From: Erythrobacter sp.
Lineage (GTDB): Bacteria > Pseudomonadota > Alphaproteobacteria > Sphingomonadales > Sphingomonadaceae
Assembly: GCA_019739335.1 (NCBI GenBank)
Contig: CP073261.1
Location: 1,432,818-1,496,817, forward strand
DNA: 64,000 bases
Direction: 5' to 3'
The notes under the pieces are model-generated. The model did not search any database. It saw only the letters and a program-made list of their open reading frames with translations, and had not been told where the DNA came from. Position numbers and translations under genes: made by a program. Positions 51,409-62,148 of the stretch are shown one piece after another (position 1 is the first letter of the stretch; each line of letters starts with the position of its first letter).

Positions 51409-52512
51409 ATGAGCACCGATCACGAACAATTGGCAGACGAGACTCTGGCGCGGCTGGAAGCGGCGGGCAGCGCCGCTGACGTCGAGGCGATCCGCGTCGA
51501 GGCGCTGGGCAAGGCGGGCTGGATCAGCGCGCTGATGAAGACGCTGGGCGGCATGTCGCCCGATGAGCGGCAGGTTGAAGGCCCGCGCATCCAGGGCCTG
51601 CGCGCCCGCGTGGCCGATGCCGTCGAAGCGCGCAAGGCGGCGCTGGAGGCGGCGGAGCGCGAGGCGCGGCTGGCGACCGAAACGCTCGACCTTACCCTGC
51701 CTGCGCCTGCCGCGCCGAAGGGTTCGGTTCACCCGGTCAGCCAGGTGATGGACGAGCTGGCGGAGATTTTCGCCGATCTCGGCTTCGCGGTTGCCACGGG
51801 GCCGGAGATCGAGGACGACTGGTATAATTTCACCGCGCTCAACATGCCCGAAAGCCACCCGGCGCGAGCGATGCACGATACGTTCTACTTCCCCGACACG
51901 GCCCCTAAGGGTGGCAAGATGCTGTTGAGGACGCACACCTCGCCTGTGCAGATCCGGAGCATGATGGCGCAGGGAGCGCCGATCCGGATCATCGCGCCGG
52001 GGCGGGTCTATCGCAGCGACAGCGACGCCACGCACACGCCGATGTTCCACCAGGTCGAAGGGTTGGTGATCGACAAGGACATTCACCTCGGCCACCTGAA
52101 ATGGACGCTGGAAACTTTCCTCAAGGCCTTCTTCGAGACCGAGGACATCGTCCTCCGCCTGCGTCCGAGCTACTTCCCCTTCACCGAGCCTTCGGTGGAA
52201 GTCGATGTCGGCTTCGCGCTCGTCAATGGCAAGCGGGTGCTTGGCGGCAGCGGCGATGCGCCCGGGCATGGCTGGATGGAACTGCTCGGCAGCGGCATGG
52301 TCAACCGCCGGGTGATCGAATTTGCCGGGCTCGATCCCGATGAGTGGCAGGGCTTTGCCTTCGGCGTCGGCGTCGACCGGCTTGCCATGCTCAAATACGG
52401 GATGGACGACCTGCGCGCCTTCTTTGACGGCGATGTGCGCTGGCTGGCGCATTACGGATTCAGCGGGCTCGACCAGCCGACGCTTTCCGCTGGCGTAGGA
52501 GCGAAAGCATGA
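51409..52512 (+). CDS. pheS: phenylalanine-tRNA ligase alpha subunit
   Basis: The product has 367 residues from the ATG at 51409; an upstream TTG sits in the terminator T run and was rejected. An N-terminal coiled coil (about 5-95) is followed by the class II catalytic core. Its motifs are [37 protein letters not shown] ([17 protein letters not shown]), [35 protein letters not shown] and [35 protein letters not shown]. It charges tRNA-Phe together with PheT, whose start overlaps. Confidence 0.98.
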   Translation: MSTDHEQLADETLARLEAAGSAADVEAIRVEALGKAGWISALMKTLGGMSPDERQVEGPRIQGLRARVADAVEARKAALEAAEREARLATETLDLTLPAPAAPKGSVHPVSQVMDELAEIFADLGFAVATGPEIEDDWYNFTALNMPESHPARAMHDTFYFPDTAPKGGKMLLRTHTSPVQIRSMMAQGAPIRIIAPGRVYRSDSDATHTPMFHQVEGLVIDKDIHLGHLKWTLETFLKAFFETEDIVLRLRPSYFPFTEPSVEVDVGFALVNGKRVLGGSGDAPGHGWMELLGSGMVNRRVIEFAGLDPDEWQGFAFGVGVDRLAMLKYGMDDLRAFFDGDVRWLAHYGFSGLDQPTLSAGVGAKA

Positions 52513-54932
52513 AATTCTCGCTCGAATGGCTGACCTATTTCCTCGACACGCAGGCGAGCGTGGCGGAAATCTCCGCGACGCTCAACGCCATCGGGATCGA
52601 GGTCGAAGGGATCGAGGACCCGGCGGACAAGCTGGCGGGCTTCCGCGTGGCCGAAGTGCTGACTGCTGCCCCGCATCCCGATGCCGACAAGTTGCAGGTG
52701 CTCACCGTCTCGACGGGTGAAGGCGAGCCTTTGCAGGTGGTCTGCGGTGCGCCCAATGCGCGTGCGGGGATGAAGGGCGTGCTCGGCGTGGCGGGAGCGG
52801 TGGTTCCCGCCAACGGCATGGTGCTCAAGAAGAGCGCCATTCGCGGGGTCGAATCGAACGGCATGATGTGCTCTGTGCGCGAGCTCGAACTGGGCGACGA
52901 GCACGACGGGATCATCGAACTGCCCGGTGATGCGCTGGTCGGCACCCTCTTCGCCGAATACCACGGCGCATCGCCGGTGTTCGACGTGGCGGTTACTCCC
53001 AACCGCCCCGATTGCATGGGTGTCTACGGCATCGCCCGCGATCTTGCGGCGGCGGGGCTCGGCACGCTCAAGCCCTTGCGCGAACACGACATTGCCGCGA
53101 CTTTCCCATGTCCGGTGGAAATTCGCACCGATGATCCTGCGGGCTGCCCCGCCTTCTACGGCCGCGTCATTCGCGGGGTCAGCAACGGTGCCAGCCCCGA
53201 CTGGATGCAGCGCCGCCTGAAGGCTGCGGGCCAGCGTCCGATTTCGGCGCTGGTGGACATCACCAATTACCTGATGCTCGCCTTCGGTCGCCCGGCGCAC
53301 GTCTACGATCTGGCGAAGCTCACCGGCCCGGTGGTCGCCCGCCGCGCGCGCGATGGTGAGCAGGTCGAGGCACTGAACGGCAAGACCTACACGCTCGATG
53401 CCAGCATGACGGTGATCGCCGACGACGCGGGCGTGCATGACATCGCCGGGATCATGGGCGGCGAGCAGAGCTCGGTGCAGCCCGAAACCACCGATGTGCT
53501 GCTGGAAATCGCCTACTTCGATCCGGAGCGCATCGGCGTGACCGGGCGCAAGCTGGGGCTGGCGACCGATGCCCGCACGCGGTTCGAACGCGGGGTCGAT
53601 CCGGCGTGGCTGGAGGAGGGGCTGGAAAGCCTCACCAGCCTGATCCAGCGATTCTGCGGTGGAGAGGCGAGCGAAGTGGTGCGCGCAGGTTCGCCGCCGA
53701 GCGAGCCGAAGGTGATTGCCTTCGATCCGGGGCTGACCGCAAAGTTGGGCGGCGTGGATGTGCCAGAGGCGGAGCAAAAGCGCATCCTCCAGGCGCTCGA
53801 TTTCAGCATCTCCAGCGATTGGACCGTCACCGTTCCGCTGCGGCGGCACGACATCGAAGGTGCTCCCGACATAGTCGAGGAAGTGGTCCGCATCCACGGG
53901 CTGGACAAGGTCGCCAGCGTCGCCCTGCCACGCCAGGAAGGTGTTGCTCGTCCCACCGCCACCCCCATGCAGGCGCTCGAACGCCGCCTGCGCCGTGCGG
54001 CTGCCGCGCGCGGGCTGAACGAGGCGGTGACCTGGTCCTTCCTGCCGGTGGCCCACGCCGAGCATTTTGCCGCCCTTCGACAGGCTCAGGATGAGCGCGC
54101 GCCGCTGTGGGTGCTCGACAACCCAATCAGCGAGGAAATGAAGGCCATGCGCCCCTCGCTGCTCCCCGGCCTGCTGGCGGCAGCGAAGCGCAATCTGGAT
54201 CGCGGTGCGGATGCCCTGCGGCTGTTCGAACTGGGTCGCCGCTACCTTCGCGGGGCCGACGGCACCAGCGACGAGCGCCCGACGCTTGCCTTGCTGCTGG
54301 CGGGCGAGAAGACCCCTCGCGGCTGGGCAACCGGCAAGGCGGCCATTTACGATGCCTTCGACGCCAAGGCCGTCGCCGAAGCGCTGCTCGCCGAGGCGGG
54401 TGCTCCGGTCGACAAGCTTCAAGTGATGGGCGAGGCAGGTCCGCAGTTCCACCCCGGCCAGTCCGCCACGCTGCGGCTCGGCCCCAAGGCGGTGCTCGCC
54501 CGCTTCGGCGCGCTGCATCCCGCGACGCTTGATGCCTTTGATGTCGATGGCCCGGTAATGGCGGTGGAGATCTATCTCGACGCAATCCCGGCCCAAAGAA
54601 CATCAAGGCAGGGCAAGGCGGGCTTCGCCAAGCCCGACTACGCCCCGCCCGCGCTGCAAGCCGTGTCGCGCGATTTCGCCTTCCTCGTCCCCGCCGCGCT
54701 TGCCGCTGCCGACCTGCTGCGCGCGGTGAAGGGCGCGGACAAGACGAATATTGTCGATGCCCGCGTGTTCGATGTGTTCGCCGGGCAAGGCGTGCCGGAA
54801 GGCAAGAAGAGCGTGGCGATCGAAGTGACGCTCCAACCCGGCGAGGCGAGCTACAAGGACGCCGACCTGAAGGCGATTGCCGATGCCGTTGTTGCAGCGG
54901 CGGCGAAACTGGGCGCGGAATTGCGTGGTTAG
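52509..54932 (+). CDS. pheT: phenylalanine-tRNA ligase beta subunit
   Basis: The product has 807 residues. An N-terminal tRNA-binding domain (about 40-150, [38 protein letters not shown]) is followed by the B3/B4 editing domain ([35 protein letters not shown]), B5, a catalytic-like core and a C-terminal anticodon-binding FDX-ACB domain ([20 protein letters not shown]). The ATG overlaps the pheS stop (ATGA). Length and order are normal for the family. Confidence 0.98.
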   Translation: MKFSLEWLTYFLDTQASVAEISATLNAIGIEVEGIEDPADKLAGFRVAEVLTAAPHPDADKLQVLTVSTGEGEPLQVVCGAPNARAGMKGVLGVAGAVVPANGMVLKKSAIRGVESNGMMCSVRELELGDEHDGIIELPGDALVGTLFAEYHGASPVFDVAVTPNRPDCMGVYGIARDLAAAGLGTLKPLREHDIAATFPCPVEIRTDDPAGCPAFYGRVIRGVSNGASPDWMQRRLKAAGQRPISALVDITNYLMLAFGRPAHVYDLAKLTGPVVARRARDGEQVEALNGKTYTLDASMTVIADDAGVHDIAGIMGGEQSSVQPETTDVLLEIAYFDPERIGVTGRKLGLATDARTRFERGVDPAWLEEGLESLTSLIQRFCGGEASEVVRAGSPPSEPKVIAFDPGLTAKLGGVDVPEAEQKRILQALDFSISSDWTVTVPLRRHDIEGAPDIVEEVVRIHGLDKVASVALPRQEGVARPTATPMQALERRLRRAAAARGLNEAVTWSFLPVAHAEHFAALRQAQDERAPLWVLDNPISEEMKAMRPSLLPGLLAAAKRNLDRGADALRLFELGRRYLRGADGTSDERPTLALLLAGEKTPRGWATGKAAIYDAFDAKAVAEALLAEAGAPVDKLQVMGEAGPQFHPGQSATLRLGPKAVLARFGALHPATLDAFDVDGPVMAVEIYLDAIPAQRTSRQGKAGFAKPDYAPPALQAVSRDFAFLVPAALAAADLLRAVKGADKTNIVDARVFDVFAGQGVPEGKKSVAIEVTLQPGEASYKDADLKAIADAVVAAAAKLGAELRG

Positions 54933-55294
54933 TGCGTCGACTAGGCATCTTTTCAGCCTTGGTATTCCTCGTCGGGCTACTGATCACTTTGCTGCTTGCC
55001 ATCTTCGTCCTTGGGATGGAGGTCGGTGACATCAACAAGGTGGCATTCTGGCGACGCGCAGGAGTTCTAGCATTGTTCCCGGCGATGTTGGCGGCGATTC
55101 CAGTCAGGTATGCACTGTCTCTCGTGGGGGTTGCCGGACTCCTTTGTGGCTATTGGGTGTGGGAACTCTCCTATGCCACCAACGACGGCGGAATGGGCAT
55201 GGCAATCGTCGGGATGGTATCGTTCGTATTCATCTCTTACGCACTGATTGTCGTTGCCTTGCGCCACACATTGTTCAAGGGATCGCGCGCCTAG
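54932..55294 (+). CDS. small membrane protein of unknown function
   Basis: The product has 120 residues from a GTG that overlaps the last base of the pheT stop. Four predicted helices (about 6-28, 42-60, 63-80 and 88-110) make up most of the protein. It is clearly less GC-rich than pheT and prfC on either side. No family is recognised. The one-base overlap suggests translational coupling with pheT, though its function need not be related. Confidence 0.65.
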   Translation: MRRLGIFSALVFLVGLLITLLLAIFVLGMEVGDINKVAFWRRAGVLALFPAMLAAIPVRYALSLVGVAGLLCGYWVWELSYATNDGGMGMAIVGMVSFVFISYALIVVALRHTLFKGSRA

Positions 55295-55295
55295 C

Positions 55296-56846
55296 ATGAC
55301 CAATTCCCGCCGCACCTTCGCCATCATCTCGCACCCTGACGCGGGCAAGACAACGCTGACCGAGAAGCTGCTGCTGCAAGGCGGCGCGATCCATCTCGCT
55401 GGCGAGGTCAAGGCGCGCGGCCAGGCGCGACGGGCGCGTTCTGACTGGATGAAGATCGAACAGCAGCGCGGCATTTCGGTCACGTCCAGCGTGATGACGT
55501 TCGAGAAAGCGCACGAAGGCAAGACGATCACTTTCAACCTGCTCGACACGCCGGGGCACGAGGATTTCTCCGAAGACACATATCGCACGCTGACCGCGGT
55601 CGACTCGGCGATCATGGTGATCGACGCGGCCAAGGGGATCGAGCCGCAGACGCTGAAGCTGTTCGAGGTCTGCCGCCTGCGCTCGGTGCCGATCATCACT
55701 TTCGTCAACAAGGTGGACCGCGAGGGCCGCGACCCGTTCGAGACGCTGGACGAGGTCGCCGACAAGCTGGCGCTCGATGTCAGCCCGCAGATGTGGCCCG
55801 TGGGCATGGGCGGGCTGTTCGAAGGGCTGCTCGATTTCCGCACCGGCGAAGTGGCGCGGCCCGATGGGCCATCGAAGGAATATCTCGGGCGGCGCGATGC
55901 CGACGCGGCGATCCCGGAGAACTACCGTGACGAGATCGATCTGGCACGCGGCGGCTACCCCGAATTCGATCTCGCCGCCTTCCGCCACGGTGACCTGACC
56001 CCGGTTTATTTCGGCTCTGCGCTCAAGAACTTTGGCGTTGCCGAACTGATCGAGGGCATCGCCAGGTACGCCCCGCCGCCGCGCCCGCAGCCCTGCCAAG
56101 ATTTATTGGGCGACCAGGGCGAAATCAGCCCGAGCCGCGACGAAGTGACCGGTTTCATCTTCAAGGTGCAGGCGAACATGGACCCGCAGCACCGCGACCG
56201 GATTGCTTTCATGCGGCAGGTTTCGGGCACCTTCAAACGCGGCATGAAGCTTACCCCCTCAGGGCTGGGCAAGCCGATTGCCGTGCATTCGCCGATCCTG
56301 TTCTTCGCGCAGGACCGCGAGATTGCCGATACGGCGGAAGCGGGCGACATCATCGGCATTCCCAACCACGGCACGCTGCGGGTGGGCGATACGCTGAGCG
56401 AGAAGAATACCATCCGCTTCACCGGCCTGCCCAATTTCGCCCCGGAAATCCTCCGCCGGGTGCAATTGCGCGATCCCACCAAGACCAAGCAATTGCGGAA
56501 AGCGCTCGACGATCTGTCCGAAGAGGGCGTGATCCAGGTGTTCTACCCGGTGATCGGCGGATCGAGCATTGTCGGCGTGGTCGGGCAGTTGCAATTGGAA
56601 GTGCTGATTTCGCGGCTGGAAGCCGAATACAAGGTGGAAGCGGCGCTCGAAGCCAGCCCCTTCGCCACCGCCCGCTGGATGCAGGGACCGCAGGACAAGC
56701 TCGACGAGTTCGAGCGGTTCAACCAGGGCAACTTGGCGAAAGACCGCGACGGCGACCTGGTGTTCATGGCCCGCAGCGCGTGGGATGTCGGCTACCAGCA
56801 GGAAAAGAACCCGGAGATCGTGTTCTCGGCGACCAAGGAGCGGTGA
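55296..56846 (+). CDS. prfC: peptide chain release factor 3
   Basis: The product has 516 residues from the ATG at 55296 (MTNSRRTFAIISHPDAGKTTLTEKLL). GTPase motifs are HPDAGKTTL (G1), the effector region with QRGISVTSSVMTF, LLDTPGHEDFSEDTYR (G3) and TFVNKVDREGRD (G4). RF3-specific features are HRDRIAFMRQVSGTFKRGMKL and the C-terminal FYPVIGGSSIVGVVGQLQLEVL. It recycles RF1 and RF2 from the ribosome after termination. The open frame extends 48 bases upstream into the membrane-protein gene. Confidence 0.97.
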   Translation: MTNSRRTFAIISHPDAGKTTLTEKLLLQGGAIHLAGEVKARGQARRARSDWMKIEQQRGISVTSSVMTFEKAHEGKTITFNLLDTPGHEDFSEDTYRTLTAVDSAIMVIDAAKGIEPQTLKLFEVCRLRSVPIITFVNKVDREGRDPFETLDEVADKLALDVSPQMWPVGMGGLFEGLLDFRTGEVARPDGPSKEYLGRRDADAAIPENYRDEIDLARGGYPEFDLAAFRHGDLTPVYFGSALKNFGVAELIEGIARYAPPPRPQPCQDLLGDQGEISPSRDEVTGFIFKVQANMDPQHRDRIAFMRQVSGTFKRGMKLTPSGLGKPIAVHSPILFFAQDREIADTAEAGDIIGIPNHGTLRVGDTLSEKNTIRFTGLPNFAPEILRRVQLRDPTKTKQLRKALDDLSEEGVIQVFYPVIGGSSIVGVVGQLQLEVLISRLEAEYKVEAALEASPFATARWMQGPQDKLDEFERFNQGNLAKDRDGDLVFMARSAWDVGYQQEKNPEIVFSATKER

Positions 56847-56877
56847 CAGTCAGGGAAAGGGCAGTTAGACCTTCCTG

Positions 56878-57456
56878 ATGGCCGATTTCACCGACACCCT
56901 CACCGACAAGCATATCGCGATGATCGAACGCCAGCCGGTGTTCTTCGTTGCCACGGCTGCACCTGACGCGCGTATCAACCTGTCGCCCAAGGGATTGGCC
57001 GATACCTTTCGGGTACTCGCGCCAGACCGGGTCGCCTATCTCGATCTCGGCGGATCGGGGAACGAGACCAATGCGCATTTGATAGCAGACGGGCGAATAA
57101 CGCTGATGGTCTGCAATTTCGAGAACCCGGCGCTGATCCTGCGCATCTACGGCACGGGCAAGCCGGTGCTGCCTTGGGAAAGCGGCTGGGACGAGATTTC
57201 CGCGCATTTCACACTGCTCCCCGGCACGCGGCAGATTTTCGATATCGCGGTCGAAAGTGTCCAGACCAGCTGCGGCTGGGGCGTGCCGATGATGGATTTC
57301 GAGCGGCACCGCGAAACGCTGGTGAAATACCATGCGCAGGCCGATCCGGTCGAATGGGCGGGCAAGCACAAGCGGCGGCGCGAATCTATCGACGGCCTGC
57401 CGACGCGCCCGACCGATCGCTATATTGCCGGAACCATGCCGAACCCCGAAAATTGA
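56878..57456 (+). CDS. FMN-binding pyridoxamine 5'-phosphate oxidase-family protein
   Basis: The product has 192 residues. It opens MADFTDTLTDKHIAMIERQPVFFVATAAPDARINLSPKG, the split beta-barrel start typical of the family. YLDLGGSGNETNAHLIADGRITLMVCNF and LRIYGTGKPVL follow, where flavin-binding residues are expected. The C-terminal part (SCGWGVPMMDFERHRETL) contains the WGVP motif of this subgroup. The substrate is unknown; it is probably a flavin or F420-like reductase rather than true PdxH. Confidence 0.85.
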   Translation: MADFTDTLTDKHIAMIERQPVFFVATAAPDARINLSPKGLADTFRVLAPDRVAYLDLGGSGNETNAHLIADGRITLMVCNFENPALILRIYGTGKPVLPWESGWDEISAHFTLLPGTRQIFDIAVESVQTSCGWGVPMMDFERHRETLVKYHAQADPVEWAGKHKRRRESIDGLPTRPTDRYIAGTMPNPEN

Positions 57457-57469
57457 GGGGGGAAAGCTG

Positions 57470-58162
57470 ATGCGGCTCACTTTTGCGAGCTACAACATCC
57501 ACAAGGGCGTTGGCGGGGACCGGCGGCGCGATCCGCTGCGGATTCTCGACGTGATCGATGAGCTGGATGCCGATGTGGTCGCGCTGCAGGAAGTCGATAT
57601 CCGCTTCGGCAATCGCCAGAGCGTGCTCGATCTGGGCGACCTGACCGCGCGCGGCTGGCAGGTGGGCGCTGTCCCCACCTTGCCGGCCAGCATGGGCTGG
57701 CACGGTAATGCCCTGCTGGTGCGCGAGGGGCTGGAGATCGTCGAAGTCGAGGCCGCGCATCTCCCGCGCATCGAACCGCGCGGTGCTATCCGGGCGACCC
57801 TGCGCAGCGGCACGCAGGAGATTTGCGTGACGGGCATGCATCTCGATCTCAGCGGGCTGCGGCGCAAGCGGCAGTTCGCGCATGTCTGCAACGCCAGCCG
57901 CGCGCCCGGCCTCCCTGCGGTGATGCTCGGCGATTGCAACGAATGGATTCGCCCGATCGGCGGCGAGCGCGGGCTGGCGGCGCACTGGGAAGTGATCGCG
58001 CCTGGCAACAGTTTCCCTGCGCGCCGCCCGGTGCTCGCGCTCGACCGGCTGATGCACACGCCTGACTGGCAGGTAGAGGAGATGGGCGTTCACAATAGCA
58101 TGCTTGCGCGGCAGGCATCGGACCATCTGCCGATCCGCGCCGTGCTTTCGCTGAAGGCCTGA
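57470..58162 (+). CDS. endonuclease/exonuclease/phosphatase-family protein
   Basis: The product has 230 residues from the ATG at 57470, with a strong gggggaaag site. EEP-fold catalytic motifs are YNIHKGVGGD, ALQEVDIRFG (metal Glu), MHLDLSGLRR, MLGDCNEWI (Asp-x-Asn) and the final RQASDHLPIRAVL (Ser-Asp-His). These are metal-dependent phosphodiesterases or nucleases; the substrate cannot be assigned. It follows the FMN-binding gene after 13 bases. Confidence 0.88.
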   Translation: MRLTFASYNIHKGVGGDRRRDPLRILDVIDELDADVVALQEVDIRFGNRQSVLDLGDLTARGWQVGAVPTLPASMGWHGNALLVREGLEIVEVEAAHLPRIEPRGAIRATLRSGTQEICVTGMHLDLSGLRRKRQFAHVCNASRAPGLPAVMLGDCNEWIRPIGGERGLAAHWEVIAPGNSFPARRPVLALDRLMHTPDWQVEEMGVHNSMLARQASDHLPIRAVLSLKA

Positions 58163-58257
58163 CGCCCGCAACCCTGCCTCAATTTTAAGCGCCGCTGCCC
58201 GGTTTTTGTGCGCTGCAACATGCGCCCACCGTGCCGCTCGCTCTAACGCCTTTGTAA

Positions 58258-58680
<423 letters not shown>

Positions 58681-58696
58681 TCAGGGGGTCAAGAAC

Positions 58697-60070
58697 ATGA
58701 AATCGACACTTATCAAAATCGGTGCTGTCGGCCTGACCGCACTGCTCGCATCGCACCCGGCGCTTGCTGCCGTCGTGGCCGATGCGCCCGTGGCGGAAGT
58801 CGCTGAAGCAGTGGTTGAAGCTGCTCCGGCCGTGCCCAATCCGGGCAACAACGCCTGGATGATGACCGCTACCATCCTCGTCCTGCTGATGATCCTGCCC
58901 GGATTGGCGCTGTTCTACGGCGGCCTGACCCGATCCAAGAACATGCTTTCCACCATGACCCAGATTGGCGCGACTGCCGCTCTGGCGATGCTGGTTTGGG
59001 TGATGTGGGGCTATTCGCTGGCTTTTGGCGATACGGTTTATGAAGGCACGCTGGGCCTGTTCATCAGCGGCGGCAGCTATTTCCTGTCCGGCACCGATGC
59101 CAGCAGCACGGCAGCCACCTTCACCGATGAAGTCATCAGCAAATATGTCTTCATCAGCTTCCAGATGACTTTCGCCGCCATCACCGCCGCGCTGATCCTC
59201 GGATCGACGGCGGAGCGGATGAAGTTTTCCGCCACGATGATGTTCGTGCCGCTCTGGCTCACCATCGTCTATTTTCCCATCGCGCATATGGTGTGGGCCG
59301 GCGGTGGCCTGCTGTTCGAAGACGGCGCGCTCGATTTCGCTGGCGGCACCGTGGTGCATATCAATGCCGGTGTTTCGGGCCTCGTCCTCGCCTACCTGCT
59401 GGGCAAGCGTCGCGGCTACCCCGATGAGCAGATGCCGCCACACTCGATGACCATGACAATGGTCGGCACCGGACTGCTCTGGGTCGGTTGGTTTGGCTTC
59501 AACGCCGGGTCGGCGCTCGAAGCCGACGGTTCTGCGGGCCTCGCCATGATCAACACCTTTGTCGCCACGGCGGCGGGCGGTCTGGCGTGGATGGTGATCG
59601 AGCGGATTGCCGGTCACAAGGGTTCGGCGCTGGGCTTCTGCTCGGGCGTGATCGCCGGTCTGGTTGCGGTTACGCCGGCGGCGGGCAATTCCGGGCCGTT
59701 CGGCGCGATCCTGCTCGGCATTGTCTCATCGCTGATCTGCTACCTCGCGGTGGCCAAGGTGAAAGGCAAGTTCGGCTATGACGACTCGCTCGATGCTTTC
59801 GGCATCCACGGGATCGGCGGCATCGTCGGCGCGATCGGCACGGCGGTGGTCTACCAGGCCTTCCTGGGCGGCCCCGGCGACGGATCGACGGCGATGGGTA
59901 CGCAACTGTTCATCCAGTTCAAGAGCGTCGTCATCACCATCCTTTGGGCCGGCATCGGCACCCTGATTGCCGGTCTGCTGACCAAGATGGTCGTCGGCCT
60001 CCGGGTTACCGAAGAAGCCGAAGTCGAAGGGCTCGACATCTCCGAACACGGGGAACGCGCCTACAACTGA
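58697..60070 (+). CDS. amtB: ammonium transporter
   Basis: The product has 457 residues. A cleavable signal peptide (about 1-25) is followed by 11 membrane helices. Motifs are the selectivity and gate region GLALFYGGLTRSKNMLSTM and the twin-His region with FAGGTVVHINAGVSGLVLAYLLG. FGFNAGSALEADG and FGIHGIGGIVGAIGTAV follow, and then a cytoplasmic tail. It carries ammonium into the cell and is closed by PII binding. It sits between two PII genes and is followed by a strong terminator. Confidence 0.96.
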   Translation: MKSTLIKIGAVGLTALLASHPALAAVVADAPVAEVAEAVVEAAPAVPNPGNNAWMMTATILVLLMILPGLALFYGGLTRSKNMLSTMTQIGATAALAMLVWVMWGYSLAFGDTVYEGTLGLFISGGSYFLSGTDASSTAATFTDEVISKYVFISFQMTFAAITAALILGSTAERMKFSATMMFVPLWLTIVYFPIAHMVWAGGGLLFEDGALDFAGGTVVHINAGVSGLVLAYLLGKRRGYPDEQMPPHSMTMTMVGTGLLWVGWFGFNAGSALEADGSAGLAMINTFVATAAGGLAWMVIERIAGHKGSALGFCSGVIAGLVAVTPAAGNSGPFGAILLGIVSSLICYLAVAKVKGKFGYDDSLDAFGIHGIGGIVGAIGTAVVYQAFLGGPGDGSTAMGTQLFIQFKSVVITILWAGIGTLIAGLLTKMVVGLRVTEEAEVEGLDISEHGERAYN

Positions 60071-60156
60071 TACCCAGCTTGGCGGGGTCGGGAACCTCCT
60101 CCTCTCCCTCTCGACCCCGCCTCACCACGTTCCTCCTGCGAACGTACAACTGACAA

Positions 60157-60189
60157 GGGCCGGAGCCACCCGCTCCGGCCCCTTTTTTG
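60157..60189 (+). terminator. terminator after amtB
   Basis: The stem gggccggagc (60157-60166) and gctccggcccc (60172-60182), with a short cacc-type loop, is followed by six T residues. It separates PII-amtB from the second PII gene, which begins 100 bases later and so needs its own promoter. Confidence 0.92.
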
Positions 60190-60288
60190 TCATTTTTCCT
60201 GTTACCAGACCTAACCGCTGCCAGACTTTCCAGTTGCCAGCCGGGGGCGATCCGCCGCACAAGTGACGCAGCAACAGGAGAACTCCCG

Positions 60289-60627
60289 ATGAAACTCGTG
60301 ATCGCTATCATCAAGCCGCACAAGCTGGACGATGTACGCGAGGCTTTGGCCGGGATCGGTGTCACCGGGATGACCGCATGCGAAGCCAAGGGATTCGGGC
60401 GGCAGAAGGGGCAGACCGAGATCTACCGCGGTGCAGAATATGCGGTGAACATGCTCCCAAAGGTGCGGCTGGAAATCGCCGCCAGTAACGATCTTGCCCC
60501 GCGCATAGTCGAAACCATTCGTGCCGCGGCCAACAATGGCCAGATTGGCGATGGCAAGATCTTCGTTCTCGAACTGGGTAGCGCAACGCGAATCCGTACG
60601 GGCGAAGAAGGCGAACTCGCGCTCTGA
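60289..60627 (+). CDS. glnB: PII nitrogen regulatory protein, second copy
   Basis: The product has 112 residues, MKLVIAIIKPHKLDDVREAL, strongly similar to the first copy. The T-loop is nearly identical ([20 protein letters not shown], Tyr51 kept) and the C-loop is RIRTGEEGELAL. Differences gather in the region after the T-loop (ASNDLAPRIVETIRAAANNGQ). It is behind the amtB terminator and no sigma-54 site is visible before it, which suggests separate, perhaps constitutive, expression. The symbols for the two copies are assigned by context only and could be exchanged. Confidence 0.92.
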   Translation: MKLVIAIIKPHKLDDVREALAGIGVTGMTACEAKGFGRQKGQTEIYRGAEYAVNMLPKVRLEIAASNDLAPRIVETIRAAANNGQIGDGKIFVLELGSATRIRTGEEGELAL

Positions 60628-60896
60628 GGCAGCATTTATCAAATTGCTTCGCGAAGTGTCAGATTCGCGACTACGTTATATTTTTGCAACAGTGCGGCGC
60701 GGATGGGCAGCGAATTGCCTTCGGCAGGCTAATTGCGCCTGAATTATAGGGACTTGGCCATTATGCCGCGATGCGGTATCGCGTTCCAAGCCAATCGCTT
60801 AACTTCTTTTGAAGTGGCTTCGAAAGGAGTGCCGGTTGCCTTAATTCCACGCGCCTCTTAAGGGGAAGTGTGAAGGTTCAAAGGGGATTTATTGCT

Positions 60897-62030
60897 ATGC
60901 GTAAAATTGCTCTCGGACTGGGTGTTGCTGCGGTTGCCCTTTCGGTGCCGGCAATGGCCCGGGACGGCCAGGCCTATTTCGGTGCCGAAGGCGGCGTGGT
61001 GTTCCCGGATGATTTCGATACCGACATTGGCGATGTCTCCGATGCCTCGACCACCTCGAGCGATATCGGCTGGGAACTCGCCGGTTTCCTGGGTTATGAC
61101 TGGGGTGTGCTCCGCACCGAGATCGAAGGCTCGTATCGCGAATGGGACGTGGCCGAAATCTCCACTCCTGATGACGGCGTTGGCATCCCCTTGTTCGACG
61201 ACACTCCGGTAACCGGAACACTGAATTATGGTGGCGAACTGCGGCAGACTTCGGTCATGGCCAATGCGCTGCTCGATTTCGGTGGTGAAGACGGCATCGG
61301 CTTCTCGATCGGAGCGGGCGCGGGTCACACTTGGCTTGGCGCCGATACCACCGCTTCCCCCAGCGGTCCCGGTCATCTGGATGACGAAGATCACCAGTGG
61401 GCATGGCAGGCGCTGGCGCAACTACGCTTCCCTGTGAACGATGATGTCGAAGTTTCTCTGGGGTATCGCTACTTCAGCACCCAGGAATTCACCCTGACCG
61501 ATTCTATCGGCCGGACCAATGAATTCGAACTGGCGACGCATTCGGCGCGGCTTGGCGTGATTATCAATCTGGGTGGCGATGTGGCTCCGCCGCCTCCGCC
61601 TCCCCCGCCTCCTCCGCCACCGCCGCCTCCGCCGCCTCCGCCTCCTCCGCCCCCGCCGCCTCCGCCGCCGCAGGCGCAGTGCAACACCGGGCCTTACATC
61701 GTGTTCTTCGACTGGGATCAGTCGGCGATCACGCCGGAAGCGGCTACCGTGCTCAACTCGGCCACCACTGCCTATCGCGACTGCGGCACCGCCCGCGTCA
61801 TGCTGGCAGGCCACGCTGACCGTTCGGGTGCAGCCACCTACAACGTCGGCCTGTCCGAGCGTCGTAACGCTGCGGTGCGTGACTACCTCACCGGTCGTGG
61901 CATTCCTGCCGCGCGGATCAGCAGCGAAGCCTTCGGCGAATCGATGCCCCGCGTCGCCACTGCCGACGGTGTCCGCGAACTGCAGAACCGCCGCGTGGAA
62001 GTTACCTACGGCCCCGGCTCCGGTAACTAA
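60897..62030 (+). CDS. OmpA-family outer-membrane protein with very long polyproline linker
   Basis: The product has 377 residues from the ATG at 60897; an upstream ATG at 60870 would spoil the signal. A signal peptide (to PAMA) precedes an eight-stranded barrel (about 25-225, GVVFPDDFDTDIGDV; WELAGFLGYDWG; VSLGYRYFSTQEF). An unbroken run of 28 prolines (residues 231-258) follows, then a C-terminal OmpA domain with YIVFFDWDQSAITPEA and LAGHADRSGAATYNVGLSERRNAAVRDYL. It anchors the outer membrane to peptidoglycan. The proline run is encoded by 61587-61670, a repetitive stretch open to slippage. Confidence 0.93.
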   Translation: MRKIALGLGVAAVALSVPAMARDGQAYFGAEGGVVFPDDFDTDIGDVSDASTTSSDIGWELAGFLGYDWGVLRTEIEGSYREWDVAEISTPDDGVGIPLFDDTPVTGTLNYGGELRQTSVMANALLDFGGEDGIGFSIGAGAGHTWLGADTTASPSGPGHLDDEDHQWAWQALAQLRFPVNDDVEVSLGYRYFSTQEFTLTDSIGRTNEFELATHSARLGVIINLGGDVAPPPPPPPPPPPPPPPPPPPPPPPPPPPPQAQCNTGPYIVFFDWDQSAITPEAATVLNSATTAYRDCGTARVMLAGHADRSGAATYNVGLSERRNAAVRDYLTGRGIPAARISSEAFGESMPRVATADGVRELQNRRVEVTYGPGSGN

Positions 62031-62080
62031 GGGCGTTCGGGCAACTGAGCCCTAACCTGCCACAACGGCACACAAACGAA

Positions 62081-62111
62081 GGGCCGGGAGAGCAATCTCC
62101 CGGCCCTTTGT
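62081..62111 (+). terminator. terminator after the OmpA-family gene
   Basis: The stem gggccgggaga (62081-62091) pairs perfectly with tctcccggccc (62096-62106) around gcaa, and tttgtgtt follows. It lies 50 bases after the gene stop. Confidence 0.9.
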
Positions 62112-62148
62112 GTTGGGCCTTGCTAGCTTCCTGGTCCTGACGGGGAGA

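Noticed and set aside
52452..54596. 714-codon frame antisense to pheT
   Set aside because: Low-complexity His/Arg/Gly-rich translation with no domain, fully inside pheT.
58200..58235. NtrC dyad upstream of the sigma-54 promoter
   Set aside because: Only imperfect TGC repeats; too weak to call.
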